From NCBI GenBank assembly GCA_900544545.1, contig UQVY01000009.1, forward strand, positions 1-64,000: a stretch of DNA of 64,000 bases. Reading direction: 5' to 3'. The translations under genes were made by a program, and so were the position numbers. The notes beneath the pieces are model-generated. The model saw nothing but the letters and a program-made list of their open reading frames with translations, ran no database searches and was not told the origin of the DNA. Below are positions 42,061 to 50,179 of this stretch, one piece after another. Origin of the DNA: an uncultured Eubacteriales bacterium (GTDB taxonomy: Bacteria; Bacillota; Clostridia; Christensenellales; CAG-314). Position 1 is the first letter of the stretch; every line of letters starts with the position of its first letter.

Positions 42061-42372
42061 ATGACCTGGTGGATTCTTCTTATTATCTTTGCGGCGGCAA
42101 CCGTCGTGGGATACCTTCTCATTAAAAACGTTCCCAGTTTGCTTCATACGCCGCTTATGTCGGGTATGAACGCTCTTTCCGGAGTGACCGTTCTCGGCGC
42201 GCTTATGGCGACAGCCTGCGCTTTTCCGCATACGGTCGTGGCTTATATTTGCGGCGGGCTTGCAATCGTTCTCGCTATGATTAACGTCGTGGGCGGTTTC
42301 GTGGTTACGGACAAAATGCTCAATATGATCGTTAAAAAAGATAACAAAAAAGACAAGGAGGATAAGCACTGA
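42061..42372 (+). CDS. pntAB: NAD(P) transhydrogenase alpha subunit, membrane part
   Basis: The 103-residue protein has three TM helices (about 2-22, 40-58, 60-82) and the conserved VPSLLHTPLMSGMNALSGV (24-42). It is the small membrane portion of the alpha subunit in three-gene transhydrogenases and forms part of the proton channel with PntB. Its stop overlaps the PntB start by 1 nt. Confidence 0.95.
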   Translation: MTWWILLIIFAAATVVGYLLIKNVPSLLHTPLMSGMNALSGVTVLGALMATACAFPHTVVAYICGGLAIVLAMINVVGGFVVTDKMLNMIVKKDNKKDKEDKH

Positions 42373-43814
42373 TGTTTGGAAACGCTTTATATTATTCTCT
42401 TTGCGGCGTGCTTTCTCTGGGCGTGCTTCTCGGAATCTTCCTTATGAGTAAGGTAAAGAAATCCGTTCTCGGCAATCGTCTGAGCGCGGTCTGTATGGCT
42501 CTTGCCATTATACTTACTCTTCTTCGGAAGGAGATTTTCGACGTATGGTTCCTTTACGTTATGCTCGTCGTAGGCAGCGCGATCGGCGTCTGGCTTGCGG
42601 TTAAAGTAAAGATGATTCAGATGCCGCAGATGGTCGCTCTTCTTAACGGTCTGGGTGGCGGAGCTTCGGCTATCGTCGGAGCGATAACGATGTTCGGCAT
42701 TGGAATCGATCCTTCTTCTCAGGGTGAATGGGTATTCTCGATGATTACGGCTGCTCTTGCTCTTGCGGTCGGCGTAATAACTCTTATCGGCAGTCTTGTC
42801 GCTGCGGGTAAGCTTCATAAGGTAATCAATCAGAAATCCGTCGTTTATCCCGGTCATCAGTTTATAACCGTAGCTTCCGCAATCCTTATGCTCGCGGGCG
42901 TAGTGGCTTTCGGCGTTATGGCGGATCCTACGGAAATTCTCGGACTCGGACATTATACGGTAGTCTGGGTTTTCCTTGCGTTCGAAACGGTATTTTCGGC
43001 TATTTTCGGCTATTTCTTCTCGATAAGAGTCGGCGGCGCGGATATGCCCATAACGATTTCGCTCCTCAACTCTCTTTCGGGTGTGGCAGGCGCGATTGCG
43101 GGCCTTGCGATAAACGATCTCCTCCTCGTCGCGATAGGCGGTATCGTCGGCGCGTCGGGACTTCTCCTCACGCAGGTTATGTGCCGTTCTATGAACAGGA
43201 AGCTTATGGATATCCTTCTCGGTAAGACCTCCGCAAAGCATTCCGAAGCTCCGAAGGTTGCGGCTGCCGAAGCGAAAATTGCGGCGAAGCCCGAAGCCAA
43301 GAAAGAAGAATCCGATCCGATAGAAGTTCTCCGCAACGCAAAGGACGTAATAATCGTTCCGGGCTACGGAATGGCGATAGCTCAGGCGCAGCATCTTGTA
43401 AAACAGCTTGCGGATACGTTGGTCGGCAGAGGCGCGAGAGTAAGATACGCGGTTCATCCGGTAGCGGGAAGAATGCCCGGTCATATGAACGTACTTCTTT
43501 GCGAAGCAAACGTGGATTACGAAGACCTTTATGAAATGGATAACATCAACGACGATTTTGCGAAAGCGGACGCAACCATAGTCGTCGGCGCGAACGACGT
43601 AATGAATCCTGCGGCGAGAGAAGCCGAAGGTACTCCCATATACGGAATGCCCGTGCTGAATGTAGACAAGTGCAAAAACGTATTCGTATTTAACTACGAT
43701 ACGAAACCGGGATATGCGGGCGTAGAGAATCCGCTTTACACGAGAGAAGGCGTTCATCTTTTCCTCGGCAATGCGGCGGACACGCTCGGCGACGTGCTTA
43801 ATAAGCTTAAATAA
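42372..43814 (+). CDS. pntB: NAD(P) transhydrogenase beta subunit
   Basis: The 480-residue protein has about nine TM helices (residues 1-275). A linker rich in Ala/Lys/Glu follows (about 280-315), then the NADP(H)-binding domain III with VIIVPGYGMAIAQAQHLVK (about 328-346), VHPVAGRMPGHMNVLL and VVGANDVMNPAA. The enzyme transfers hydride between NADH and NADP+ using the proton gradient. A strong terminator follows. Confidence 0.97.
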   Translation: MFGNALYYSLCGVLSLGVLLGIFLMSKVKKSVLGNRLSAVCMALAIILTLLRKEIFDVWFLYVMLVVGSAIGVWLAVKVKMIQMPQMVALLNGLGGGASAIVGAITMFGIGIDPSSQGEWVFSMITAALALAVGVITLIGSLVAAGKLHKVINQKSVVYPGHQFITVASAILMLAGVVAFGVMADPTEILGLGHYTVVWVFLAFETVFSAIFGYFFSIRVGGADMPITISLLNSLSGVAGAIAGLAINDLLLVAIGGIVGASGLLLTQVMCRSMNRKLMDILLGKTSAKHSEAPKVAAAEAKIAAKPEAKKEESDPIEVLRNAKDVIIVPGYGMAIAQAQHLVKQLADTLVGRGARVRYAVHPVAGRMPGHMNVLLCEANVDYEDLYEMDNINDDFAKADATIVVGANDVMNPAAREAEGTPIYGMPVLNVDKCKNVFVFNYDTKPGYAGVENPLYTREGVHLFLGNAADTLGDVLNKLK

Positions 43815-43831
43815 TTTGGTCTGTTGAATTC

Positions 43832-43869
43832 AGGCGTCCTTCGGAGTTTTCCGCGGGGCGCCTTTTTTG
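43832..43869 (+). terminator. Terminator of the transhydrogenase operon
   Basis: AGGCGTCC pairs with GGGGCGCCT, with an inner CGGA/TCCG hairpin, followed by a T6 run. It separates pnt from the lysine operon promoter. Confidence 0.9.
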
Positions 43870-44007
43870 AAACGAAAGACTTTTCGGTTGCGTATCGAAT
43901 ACGGATTATTGCGGCACAGTCTGTCCGATTCGGGCAGAAGAAAAGAAAAACGTTCGGTTTTTTGAGCGATTTTTAAATAAAAAAGAGATATTCTCCCTCT
44001 CGAGCGA

Positions 44008-44036
44008 TTGACAAAACGAAGCGGAAGAGGTATAAT
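44008..44036 (+). promoter_or_regulatory. Consensus promoter of the lysine fermentation operon
   Basis: TTGACA (44008-44013), a 17-nt spacer and TATAAT (44031-44036) give a perfect consensus promoter. Transcription should start near 44043, leaving a leader of about 220 nt before kal. Confidence 0.9.
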
Positions 44037-44044
44037 AAAAGAAG

Positions 44045-44218
44045 TTAAATATTCGATAGAGGCGCGGCAGATAAGGTACCCGTCCGTCAAGGCAGTCCGA
44101 TGCCCGACGGGGAATGTGTCCGCCGCCGAAAGTTCAAGGCAGTCGGTTCGGCTTTGGGCTTGGGGGCAAGGCTCAGTGCTTTGTCACTGTCACGTGGTCG
44201 TGATGCGCTGGTCTTTAG
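44045..44218 (+). ncRNA. Lysine riboswitch aptamer (L-box)
   Basis: Conserved L-box blocks appear in order. They are GAGGCGCG (44059-44066), ATAAGGTA (44071-44078), an 8-bp helix CCCGTC.../GACGGG (about 44080-44112), GTCCGCCGCCGAAAG (44118-44132) and GGGCTTGGGGGCAAGG (44157-44172). The hallmark CACTGTCACG (44185-44194) leads into a small P5 hairpin TCACG/CGTGA (44190-44203). L-boxes bind lysine and usually repress lysine synthesis or uptake genes. Here the element precedes lysine catabolic genes. Confidence 0.87.
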
Positions 44219-44237
44219 GGGATTCGGCGCGTTTTTT
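44204..44237 (+). terminator. Riboswitch expression platform: terminator overlapping the aptamer 3' end
   Basis: TGCGCTGG (44204-44211) pairs with TTCGGCGCG (44224-44231, with G-T pairs) and is followed by T6 (44232-44237). The 5' arm begins at the base right after P5 and occupies the position of the P1 3' strand. Terminator and ligand-stabilised P1 therefore cannot coexist, which predicts readthrough when lysine is bound. Confidence 0.75.
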
Positions 44238-44263
44238 ATTATTCAGTGGAGGAAACGGAATTT

Positions 44264-44647
44264 ATGGACAAGGTAATGATCAGATTGAGAATGGGAGCGC
44301 ACGACGCTCATTACGGCGGAAATCTCGTCGACGGAGCTAAGATGCTTCAGCTTTTCGGCGACGTGGCAACGGAGCTTCTCATACGAAACGACGGCGACGA
44401 AGGGCTTTTCTGCGCTTACGACAACGTAGAATTCAAGGCTCCCGTGTTTGCGGGGGATTATATCGAAGCGGTAGGCGAGATTACGCACGTAGGCAACACT
44501 TCGAGGAAAATGACTTTTGAAGCGTATAAGGTTATCCGTCCTCGTCCCGACGTAAACGAAAGTGCCTGCGACGTTCTCGAAGAACCGATTCTCGTTTGCC
44601 GTGCAAGCGGAACCTGCGTCGTTCCCAAGGATAAACAGAGGAAATAA
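44264..44647 (+). CDS. kal: 3-aminobutyryl-CoA ammonia-lyase
   Basis: The start is the ATG at 44264, 11 nt after GGAGG. The 127-residue hotdog-fold protein (MIRLRMGAHDAHYGGNLVDG, then VGEITHVGNTSRKM) matches Kal of lysine fermenters. It removes ammonia from L-3-aminobutyryl-CoA to give crotonyl-CoA. It is the first gene of the operon behind the lysine riboswitch. The product crotonyl-CoA would go to butyryl-CoA through Bcd-Etf, which is not in this window. Confidence 0.93.
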   Translation: MDKVMIRLRMGAHDAHYGGNLVDGAKMLQLFGDVATELLIRNDGDEGLFCAYDNVEFKAPVFAGDYIEAVGEITHVGNTSRKMTFEAYKVIRPRPDVNESACDVLEEPILVCRASGTCVVPKDKQRK

Positions 44648-44665
44648 GTCTTTCAGGAGGTTTTT

Positions 44666-45484
44666 ATGGAAAAACTTATTATTACGGCGGCTATCTGCGG
44701 CGCGGAGGTAACGAAGGAGCATAATCCTGCCGTTCCCTACACGGTAGCGGAAATTGCCGAAGAAGCGTACAAAGCGTATAGAGCAGGCGCGTCTATTATT
44801 CATCTTCACGTCCGCGAAGACGACGGAACGCCTACTCAGAGCCGCGACAGATTCGAAGCCTGCATCAACGCTATAAAGGAAAAATGCCCCGACGTTATCG
44901 TTCAGCCGAGTACGGGCGGCGCGGTCGGAATGTCCAACGACGAAAGACTTCAGCCGGTAACGCTTACTCCCGAAATGGCTACTCTCGATTGCGGAACGTG
45001 TAATTTCGGCGGCGACGATATCTTCGTAAATACCGAAAACACGATTATCGAATTCGCGGAAAAGATGAACGCGAGGAATATCAAGCCGGAAATCGAAGTT
45101 TTCGATAAGGGTATGATAGATATGGCGATAAGGCTCAACAAAAAGGGCTACATAAAGTCGCCTATGCACTTCAATATGGTTATGGGTGTCAACGGCGGAA
45201 TAAGCGGAACTCCGAGAGATCTGCTCTTTATGGTAGAAAGCATTCCGACGGGCAGCACCTTCACCGTTTCGGGCGTAGGAAGAACTCAGCTCGATATGAA
45301 CGTTATGGCGATTCTTCTCGGCGGACACGTAAGAGTCGGCTTCGAAGATAACGTTAATCTCTCTAAGGGCGTCAAAGCCGCAAGCAACGCCGATTTTGTC
45401 GCAAGGATTCGCGATATTGCCGTTAAAATGGGCAGGGAAATCGCAACTCCCGACGAAGCGCGTAAGATTTTAGGACTTAAATAA
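44666..45484 (+). CDS. kce: 3-keto-5-aminohexanoate cleavage enzyme
   Basis: This is a 272-residue TIM-barrel protein of the BKACE/Kce family. It has the Zn-binding HLHVR near residue 47 and the later AGASIIHLHVRED and PSTGGAVGM segments. Kce condenses 3-keto-5-aminohexanoate with acetyl-CoA and cleaves it to acetoacetate and 3-aminobutyryl-CoA. GGAGG is 8 nt before the ATG, and kdd follows after 14 nt. Confidence 0.95.
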   Translation: MEKLIITAAICGAEVTKEHNPAVPYTVAEIAEEAYKAYRAGASIIHLHVREDDGTPTQSRDRFEACINAIKEKCPDVIVQPSTGGAVGMSNDERLQPVTLTPEMATLDCGTCNFGGDDIFVNTENTIIEFAEKMNARNIKPEIEVFDKGMIDMAIRLNKKGYIKSPMHFNMVMGVNGGISGTPRDLLFMVESIPTGSTFTVSGVGRTQLDMNVMAILLGGHVRVGFEDNVNLSKGVKAASNADFVARIRDIAVKMGREIATPDEARKILGLK

Positions 45485-45498
45485 GGAGAACGATAAAT

Positions 45499-46542
45499 AT
45501 GGAAAAGAAAGGTAATAAGTACGGAATACACAGAGTTTTGGAGCCGAAGGGCGTTCTTACTCAGGCAGCGCTTAAGATTGACAACAGCGTAGACGAATAT
45601 TACGATAACGAAATCGTCTGCGACGTTATAAGTCTTAATATCGACTCCGCGTCGTTTACGCAGATAGTAGGCGAAGTCGGTCGCGACGAAAAGAAAGTAG
45701 CCGAAAGGATTATGCAGATTGTCGGAGAAAGAGGTAAGATGCAGAATCCCGTTACTGGCAGCGGCGGAATGTTCATAGGAAAGGTTTGTCATATCGGAAG
45801 CGCGCTCAAAGACCTTGACATAAAGGTCGGAGATAAGATTGCTTCTTTGGTTTCTCTTTCGCTTACGCCCCTTAAAATCGAAAAAATCGAAAAAGTTCAT
45901 CTCGATATAGACAGAGTAGACGTCGTTGCGAAAGCCGTTCTTTTCGAATCCGGAATTTATGCAAAACTTCCCGACGATATGCCCGAATCCCTTGCTCTTG
46001 CGGCTCTTGACGTTGCAGGCGCGCCCGCTCAGGTCAGAAAGCTCGTTCACGAAGGCGAATCCGTTCTCGTTCTCGGCGGTGCGGGAAAATCCGGCGTTCT
46101 CTGCTGTTACGAAGCGAAGAAGAGAGCAGGCGCAACCGGTAACGTAGTCGCGGTCGTCCTCAATCAGGCGGACGCGGATAAGGTTATGGAACTCGGGGTT
46201 GCGGATAAAGCCGTTATAGCTTCCGCAACCGAACCCGTAGCCGTTCTCGAAGCGGCGCTTGCAGCCAACGACGGTAAGGAATACGATCTTTCCATTTCCT
46301 GCGTAAACGCTCCCAACACCGAAATGGCTTGTATTCTTCCCGTTCACGACGGCGGTATGGTATACTTCTTCTCTATGGCGACCAATTTCGCAAAGGCTGC
46401 TCTCGGCGCGGAGGGCGTAGGCAAGGACATAGATATGCTTATCGGCAACGGCTATACGAAGGGACACGCGGAAGTAACTCTCAGCGAACTCAGAGAGAAC
46501 GAAAAGCTCAGAAAGCTCTTCGAAGAAAAGTATAAAGCGTAA
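45499..46542 (+). CDS. kdd: L-erythro-3,5-diaminohexanoate dehydrogenase
   Basis: The 347-residue NAD(P)-dependent oxidoreductase has the start segment KYGIHRVLEPKGVLTQAALK and the conserved NPVTGSGGMFIGKV (about 83-96). The Rossmann loop is VLVLGGAGKSGVLCCYEA (about 190-207). It oxidatively deaminates 3,5-diaminohexanoate to 3-keto-5-aminohexanoate, releasing ammonia and reduced coenzyme. It lies between kce and kamA with short spacers. Confidence 0.95.
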   Translation: MEKKGNKYGIHRVLEPKGVLTQAALKIDNSVDEYYDNEIVCDVISLNIDSASFTQIVGEVGRDEKKVAERIMQIVGERGKMQNPVTGSGGMFIGKVCHIGSALKDLDIKVGDKIASLVSLSLTPLKIEKIEKVHLDIDRVDVVAKAVLFESGIYAKLPDDMPESLALAALDVAGAPAQVRKLVHEGESVLVLGGAGKSGVLCCYEAKKRAGATGNVVAVVLNQADADKVMELGVADKAVIASATEPVAVLEAALAANDGKEYDLSISCVNAPNTEMACILPVHDGGMVYFFSMATNFAKAALGAEGVGKDIDMLIGNGYTKGHAEVTLSELRENEKLRKLFEEKYKA

Positions 46543-46556
46543 TAAGGAGACGTACT

Positions 46557-47795
46557 ATGGCAAATCATCTTTTCGATAACGTTCCGAGAGAGCTTTGGAA
46601 CGATTGGCACTGGCAGCTTAAAAACCGTATTTCCACGGTTGAAGAGCTTAAACAATATCTTACTCTTACGCAGGAGGAAGAAGAGGGCATCAAGCGTTGT
46701 CTTGAAAAGCTTCGTATGAAGATAACGCCTTACTACCTTTCTCTTATCAATCTCGACGATCCTCACGATCCCATAAGAAAACAGGCTGTTCCGACCATTA
46801 ACGAGCTTCATACCTGTCCGGCGGATCTCTGCGATCCTCTTCACGAAGATACCGACAGCCCCGTAAAAGGTCTTACTCACAGATATCCCGACAGAGTTCT
46901 TCTTCTCGTTACCGATCAGTGCAGTATGTATTGCCGTCATTGCACGAGAAGACGTTTTGCGGGACAGCAGGATCAGGCTCTTCCGATGGAGCAGATTGAA
47001 AAATGTATAGATTACGTAAGAGAGCATAAGGAAGTCCGCGACGTTCTTCTGAGCGGAGGCGACGCGCTTATTCTTTCCGACGAAAATCTCGAACATATCA
47101 TCAGCGAACTCAGAGCCATTCCTCACGTAGAAATCATAAGAATCGGTTCGAGAGTACCGGTCGTTTGTCCGCAGAGAATAACTCCCGAGCTTTGCAATAT
47201 GCTTAAAAAGTATCATCCGATTTGGCTGAATACTCACTTTAACCATCCCAACGAGGTTACCGAAGACTCCAGGCGCGCCTGCGGAATGCTTGCCGACGCC
47301 GGTGTTCCCCTCGGAAACCAGAGCGTACTTCTTGCCGGAGTAAACGACTGCGTTCACGTTATGAGAGATCTCGTTCATAAGCTTGTAATGATGAGAGTTC
47401 GTCCGTATTACATTTATCAGTGCGATCTCAGCGAAGGACTCGAGCATTTCAGAACGCCCGTTGCGAAGGGAATAGAGATAATGGAAGCTCTCCGCGGACA
47501 TACCAGCGGATTCTGCGTTCCGACCTTTGTCGTAGACGCTCCCGGCGGCGGCGGAAAGATTCCGGTTATGCCCAATTACGTCGTAAGTCAGTCTGCCGAC
47601 AGAGTTATTCTCCGTAACTTCGAAGGCGTCATCACGACCTATACCGAGCCGCGCAACTATCACGAAGATTGTCATTGCGAAGTCTGCGAAGGAAAGAGAG
47701 AGGATCGTCTTCAGGGCGTTGCGGCTCTTGAAGCGGGCTTGGCTCTCAGTATAGAACCTAAAAATCTCGAAAGAAACAAGAGAAATCATCACTGA
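46557..47795 (+). CDS. kamA: Lysine 2,3-aminomutase
   Basis: This 412-residue radical SAM, PLP-dependent enzyme has the 4Fe-4S motif at Cys122, Cys126, Cys129 (CSMYCRHCTRRR). The PLP-lysine region is PTFVVDAPGGGGKIPVMPNY (about 321-340), and Zn-binding C-terminal Cys residues lie in HEDCHCEVCEGKRED. It converts L-lysine to L-beta-lysine, the first step of the pathway, and is essentially full length compared with the Clostridium subterminale enzyme (416 residues). Confidence 0.97.
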   Translation: MANHLFDNVPRELWNDWHWQLKNRISTVEELKQYLTLTQEEEEGIKRCLEKLRMKITPYYLSLINLDDPHDPIRKQAVPTINELHTCPADLCDPLHEDTDSPVKGLTHRYPDRVLLLVTDQCSMYCRHCTRRRFAGQQDQALPMEQIEKCIDYVREHKEVRDVLLSGGDALILSDENLEHIISELRAIPHVEIIRIGSRVPVVCPQRITPELCNMLKKYHPIWLNTHFNHPNEVTEDSRRACGMLADAGVPLGNQSVLLAGVNDCVHVMRDLVHKLVMMRVRPYYIYQCDLSEGLEHFRTPVAKGIEIMEALRGHTSGFCVPTFVVDAPGGGGKIPVMPNYVVSQSADRVILRNFEGVITTYTEPRNYHEDCHCEVCEGKREDRLQGVAALEAGLALSIEPKNLERNKRNHH

Positions 47796-47818
47796 TAACT
47801 TAATTAAGGCGGTTTAAT

Positions 47819-49378
47819 ATGGGAAAACTCGGATTGGATCAGAAAGTTATAGATGAGGCGAGAGGCTACGCGAGAGGCATAGCCGAAAGCACTCAGCTTT
47901 ATATTGACAGACACACAACCACCTCGACCGAGCGTGCCGTACTGCGCCTTATGGGCGTAGACGGCGTGGACGCTCTCGAGGTACCGCTCGTTAACGTCGT
48001 CGTAGATAAACTGACGGAGAACGGAATGCTTGCCGACGGCGCGTCGTATTTTATGGGATGTGCGATGGCGCAGACGGGAAAAAATCCTCAGGCTATCGCC
48101 GAAATGATAAGCAACGGCGAATTGGACGTTAAAGATATCGTCGGAATAAGTTCGGAGGAGGCTTATAATACGGTTCTGCCGCTGGTTAAGGAGAAGGTTG
48201 ATTTCATTGCAGGCAGGAGAGCCGAAAGAGACGCATTTCTCGGTGAATTCGGCGACAAAACCACTCCGTACCTTTACTGTATTGTTGCTACCGGAAATAT
48301 CTACGAGGATATTGTGCAGGCTTCGGCTGCGGCAAAACAGGGCGCGGATATTATCGCGGTTATAAGAACGACCGGACAGTCGCTTCTCGACTACGTTCCT
48401 TACGGAGCGACAACCGAAGGTTTCGGCGGAACTTACGCGACTCAGGAAAACTTCAGACTTATGCGTGCCGCTCTCGACGAAGTAGGTCGCGAACAAAAGA
48501 GATATATAAGACTCTGTAACTATTGTTCGGGGCTTTGTATGCCGGAAATCGCTGCTATGGGTGCGCTCGAAAGACTTGACGTTATGCTTAACGACGCTCT
48601 TTACGGTATTCTTTTCAGGGATATCAATATGAAACGCACCATAGTAGACCAGTTCTTCTCCCGCGTTATAAACGGTTTTGCGGGAGTTATTATAAACACC
48701 GGCGAAGACAATTACCTTACTACTGCCGACGCGGTCGAAGAAGCCCATACTGTTCTTGCTTCTCAGTTTATGAACGAACAGTTTGCCATTAAAGCGGGTA
48801 TTCCCGAAGAGCAGATGGGCTTGGGGCATGCTTTTGAAATTTCTCCGGACGTTAAAAACGGTTTTCTTTACGAGCTTGCGCAGGCGGAAGCCGCAAGAGA
48901 GATTTTCCCCAACGCGCCTCTTAAATATATGCCGCCGACAAAGTTTATGACGGGTAATATTTTCCGCGGTAACGTTCAGGACGCTCTCTTTAATATGGTT
49001 ACCATTATGACCGGGCAGAGGCTGCATCTTCTCGGTATGCTTACGGAAGCAATTCATACGCCCTTTATGTCGGACAGATACCTTTCCATCGAAAACGCCC
49101 AGTATATATTCAATACTATGGCTGATTTCGGTAGCGATATCGAGTTCAAAGAAAACGGCATAATCAGAAACAGAGCGGCTTTCGTTCTCAATAAAGCAAA
49201 GGATCTTCTGAAGGAAATAGAAGGGCTCGGGCTTTTCGCAACTCTCGAAAAGGGCATTTTTGCGGATATCAAGAGAAGCGAAGACGGAGGAAAAGGACTC
49301 GGCGGCGTAGTTGCAAAATCGGGCGTCTATACAAATCCTTTCGTCGATCTTATGCTTAAGGGCAGGGAGGTTAAGTAA
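47819..49378 (+). CDS. kamD: beta-Lysine 5,6-aminomutase alpha subunit
   Basis: The 519-residue TIM-barrel subunit carries segments typical of KamD/OraS enzymes: ARGIAESTQLYIDRHTTTST near residue 21 and RTTGQSLLDYVPYGATTEGF near 185. Together with KamE it binds adenosylcobalamin and PLP and moves the terminal amino group of beta-lysine from C6 to C5. The stop overlaps the kamE start (TAATG). Confidence 0.96.
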   Translation: MGKLGLDQKVIDEARGYARGIAESTQLYIDRHTTTSTERAVLRLMGVDGVDALEVPLVNVVVDKLTENGMLADGASYFMGCAMAQTGKNPQAIAEMISNGELDVKDIVGISSEEAYNTVLPLVKEKVDFIAGRRAERDAFLGEFGDKTTPYLYCIVATGNIYEDIVQASAAAKQGADIIAVIRTTGQSLLDYVPYGATTEGFGGTYATQENFRLMRAALDEVGREQKRYIRLCNYCSGLCMPEIAAMGALERLDVMLNDALYGILFRDINMKRTIVDQFFSRVINGFAGVIINTGEDNYLTTADAVEEAHTVLASQFMNEQFAIKAGIPEEQMGLGHAFEISPDVKNGFLYELAQAEAAREIFPNAPLKYMPPTKFMTGNIFRGNVQDALFNMVTIMTGQRLHLLGMLTEAIHTPFMSDRYLSIENAQYIFNTMADFGSDIEFKENGIIRNRAAFVLNKAKDLLKEIEGLGLFATLEKGIFADIKRSEDGGKGLGGVVAKSGVYTNPFVDLMLKGREVK

Positions 49379-50172
49379 TGAGCGGCGGTCTTTATAATAC
49401 TCACAAACACGAATATTCAACGGTTCTCGATAAAACCAGGCTTAAACCTTACGGCGACACTATGAACGACGGTAAGGTTCAGATGAGCTTTACTCTTCCC
49501 GTAAAAAACGACGACAGAGGAGCGGCTGCCGCGACTCTTATAGCCGAAAAGATGGGACTTACGGAAGTTAACGTAGCTTACCGGAAGGCTCTGGATACGG
49601 AGTTCACTTTCTACGTAGTTTACGGAAGTCTCGGATTTACGGTCGATTACGAAAATATCAAGGTCGCTGCCGTCGAGCAGGAAGCAATGACTATGGAGGA
49701 AACGGATAATTACATCCGCGAGCATATAGGAAGGAAGATAGTCGTTATCGGCGCGTCCACGGGTACCGACGCTCATACCGTAGGTATAGACGCGATTATG
49801 AACAGAAAAGGTTTTGCGGGGCATTACGGACTGGAAAGATACGATATGCTCGAAACGTATAACCTCGGAAGTCAGGTCCCCAACGAAGATTTCATCAAGA
49901 AAGCTCTCGAAGTCAACGCGGACGTTCTTCTCGTTTCGCAGACGGTTACCCAGAACGATATTCATATCAAGAATATGACCGAGCTTATCGAACTTCTCGA
50001 AGCGGAGGGACTCAGAAAAAGGTTCCTCGTTCTTTGCGGCGGCGCGAGAATCACCCATAAGCTTGCCAAGGAACTCGGTTACGACGCCGGTTTCGGAGCG
50101 AATACCTACGCCGACGACGTTGCTACGTTTTTCGTCGAGGCGCTTGCGAAACGCATGGAAAATAAAGAATAA
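49378..50172 (+). CDS. kamE: beta-Lysine 5,6-aminomutase beta subunit
   Basis: The 264-residue cobalamin-binding subunit has the base-off motif D131-A-H133-T-V-G136, with His133 as the cobalt ligand. Lys144 (MNRKGFAG) corresponds to the PLP Schiff-base lysine of the Clostridium sticklandii enzyme. The C-terminal Rossmann-like domain ends near GFGANTYADDVATF. Both numbered residues match the known structure, so the enzyme should be functional. The cation exporter begins 7 nt after the stop. Confidence 0.97.
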   Translation: MSGGLYNTHKHEYSTVLDKTRLKPYGDTMNDGKVQMSFTLPVKNDDRGAAAATLIAEKMGLTEVNVAYRKALDTEFTFYVVYGSLGFTVDYENIKVAAVEQEAMTMEETDNYIREHIGRKIVVIGASTGTDAHTVGIDAIMNRKGFAGHYGLERYDMLETYNLGSQVPNEDFIKKALEVNADVLLVSQTVTQNDIHIKNMTELIELLEAEGLRKRFLVLCGGARITHKLAKELGYDAGFGANTYADDVATFFVEALAKRMENKE

Positions 50173-50179
50173 TTAAGTA

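Noticed and set aside
40744..42369. Long minus-strand open frame (541 codons) opposite pntAA/pntAB
   Set aside because: It is antisense to conserved transhydrogenase subunits and has biased Asn/His/Phe-rich composition without family features.
44045..44263. Leader as a cobalamin or SAM riboswitch (the operon has B12- and SAM-dependent enzymes)
   Set aside because: No B12-box or S-box conserved blocks are visible, whereas L-box blocks are present in order.
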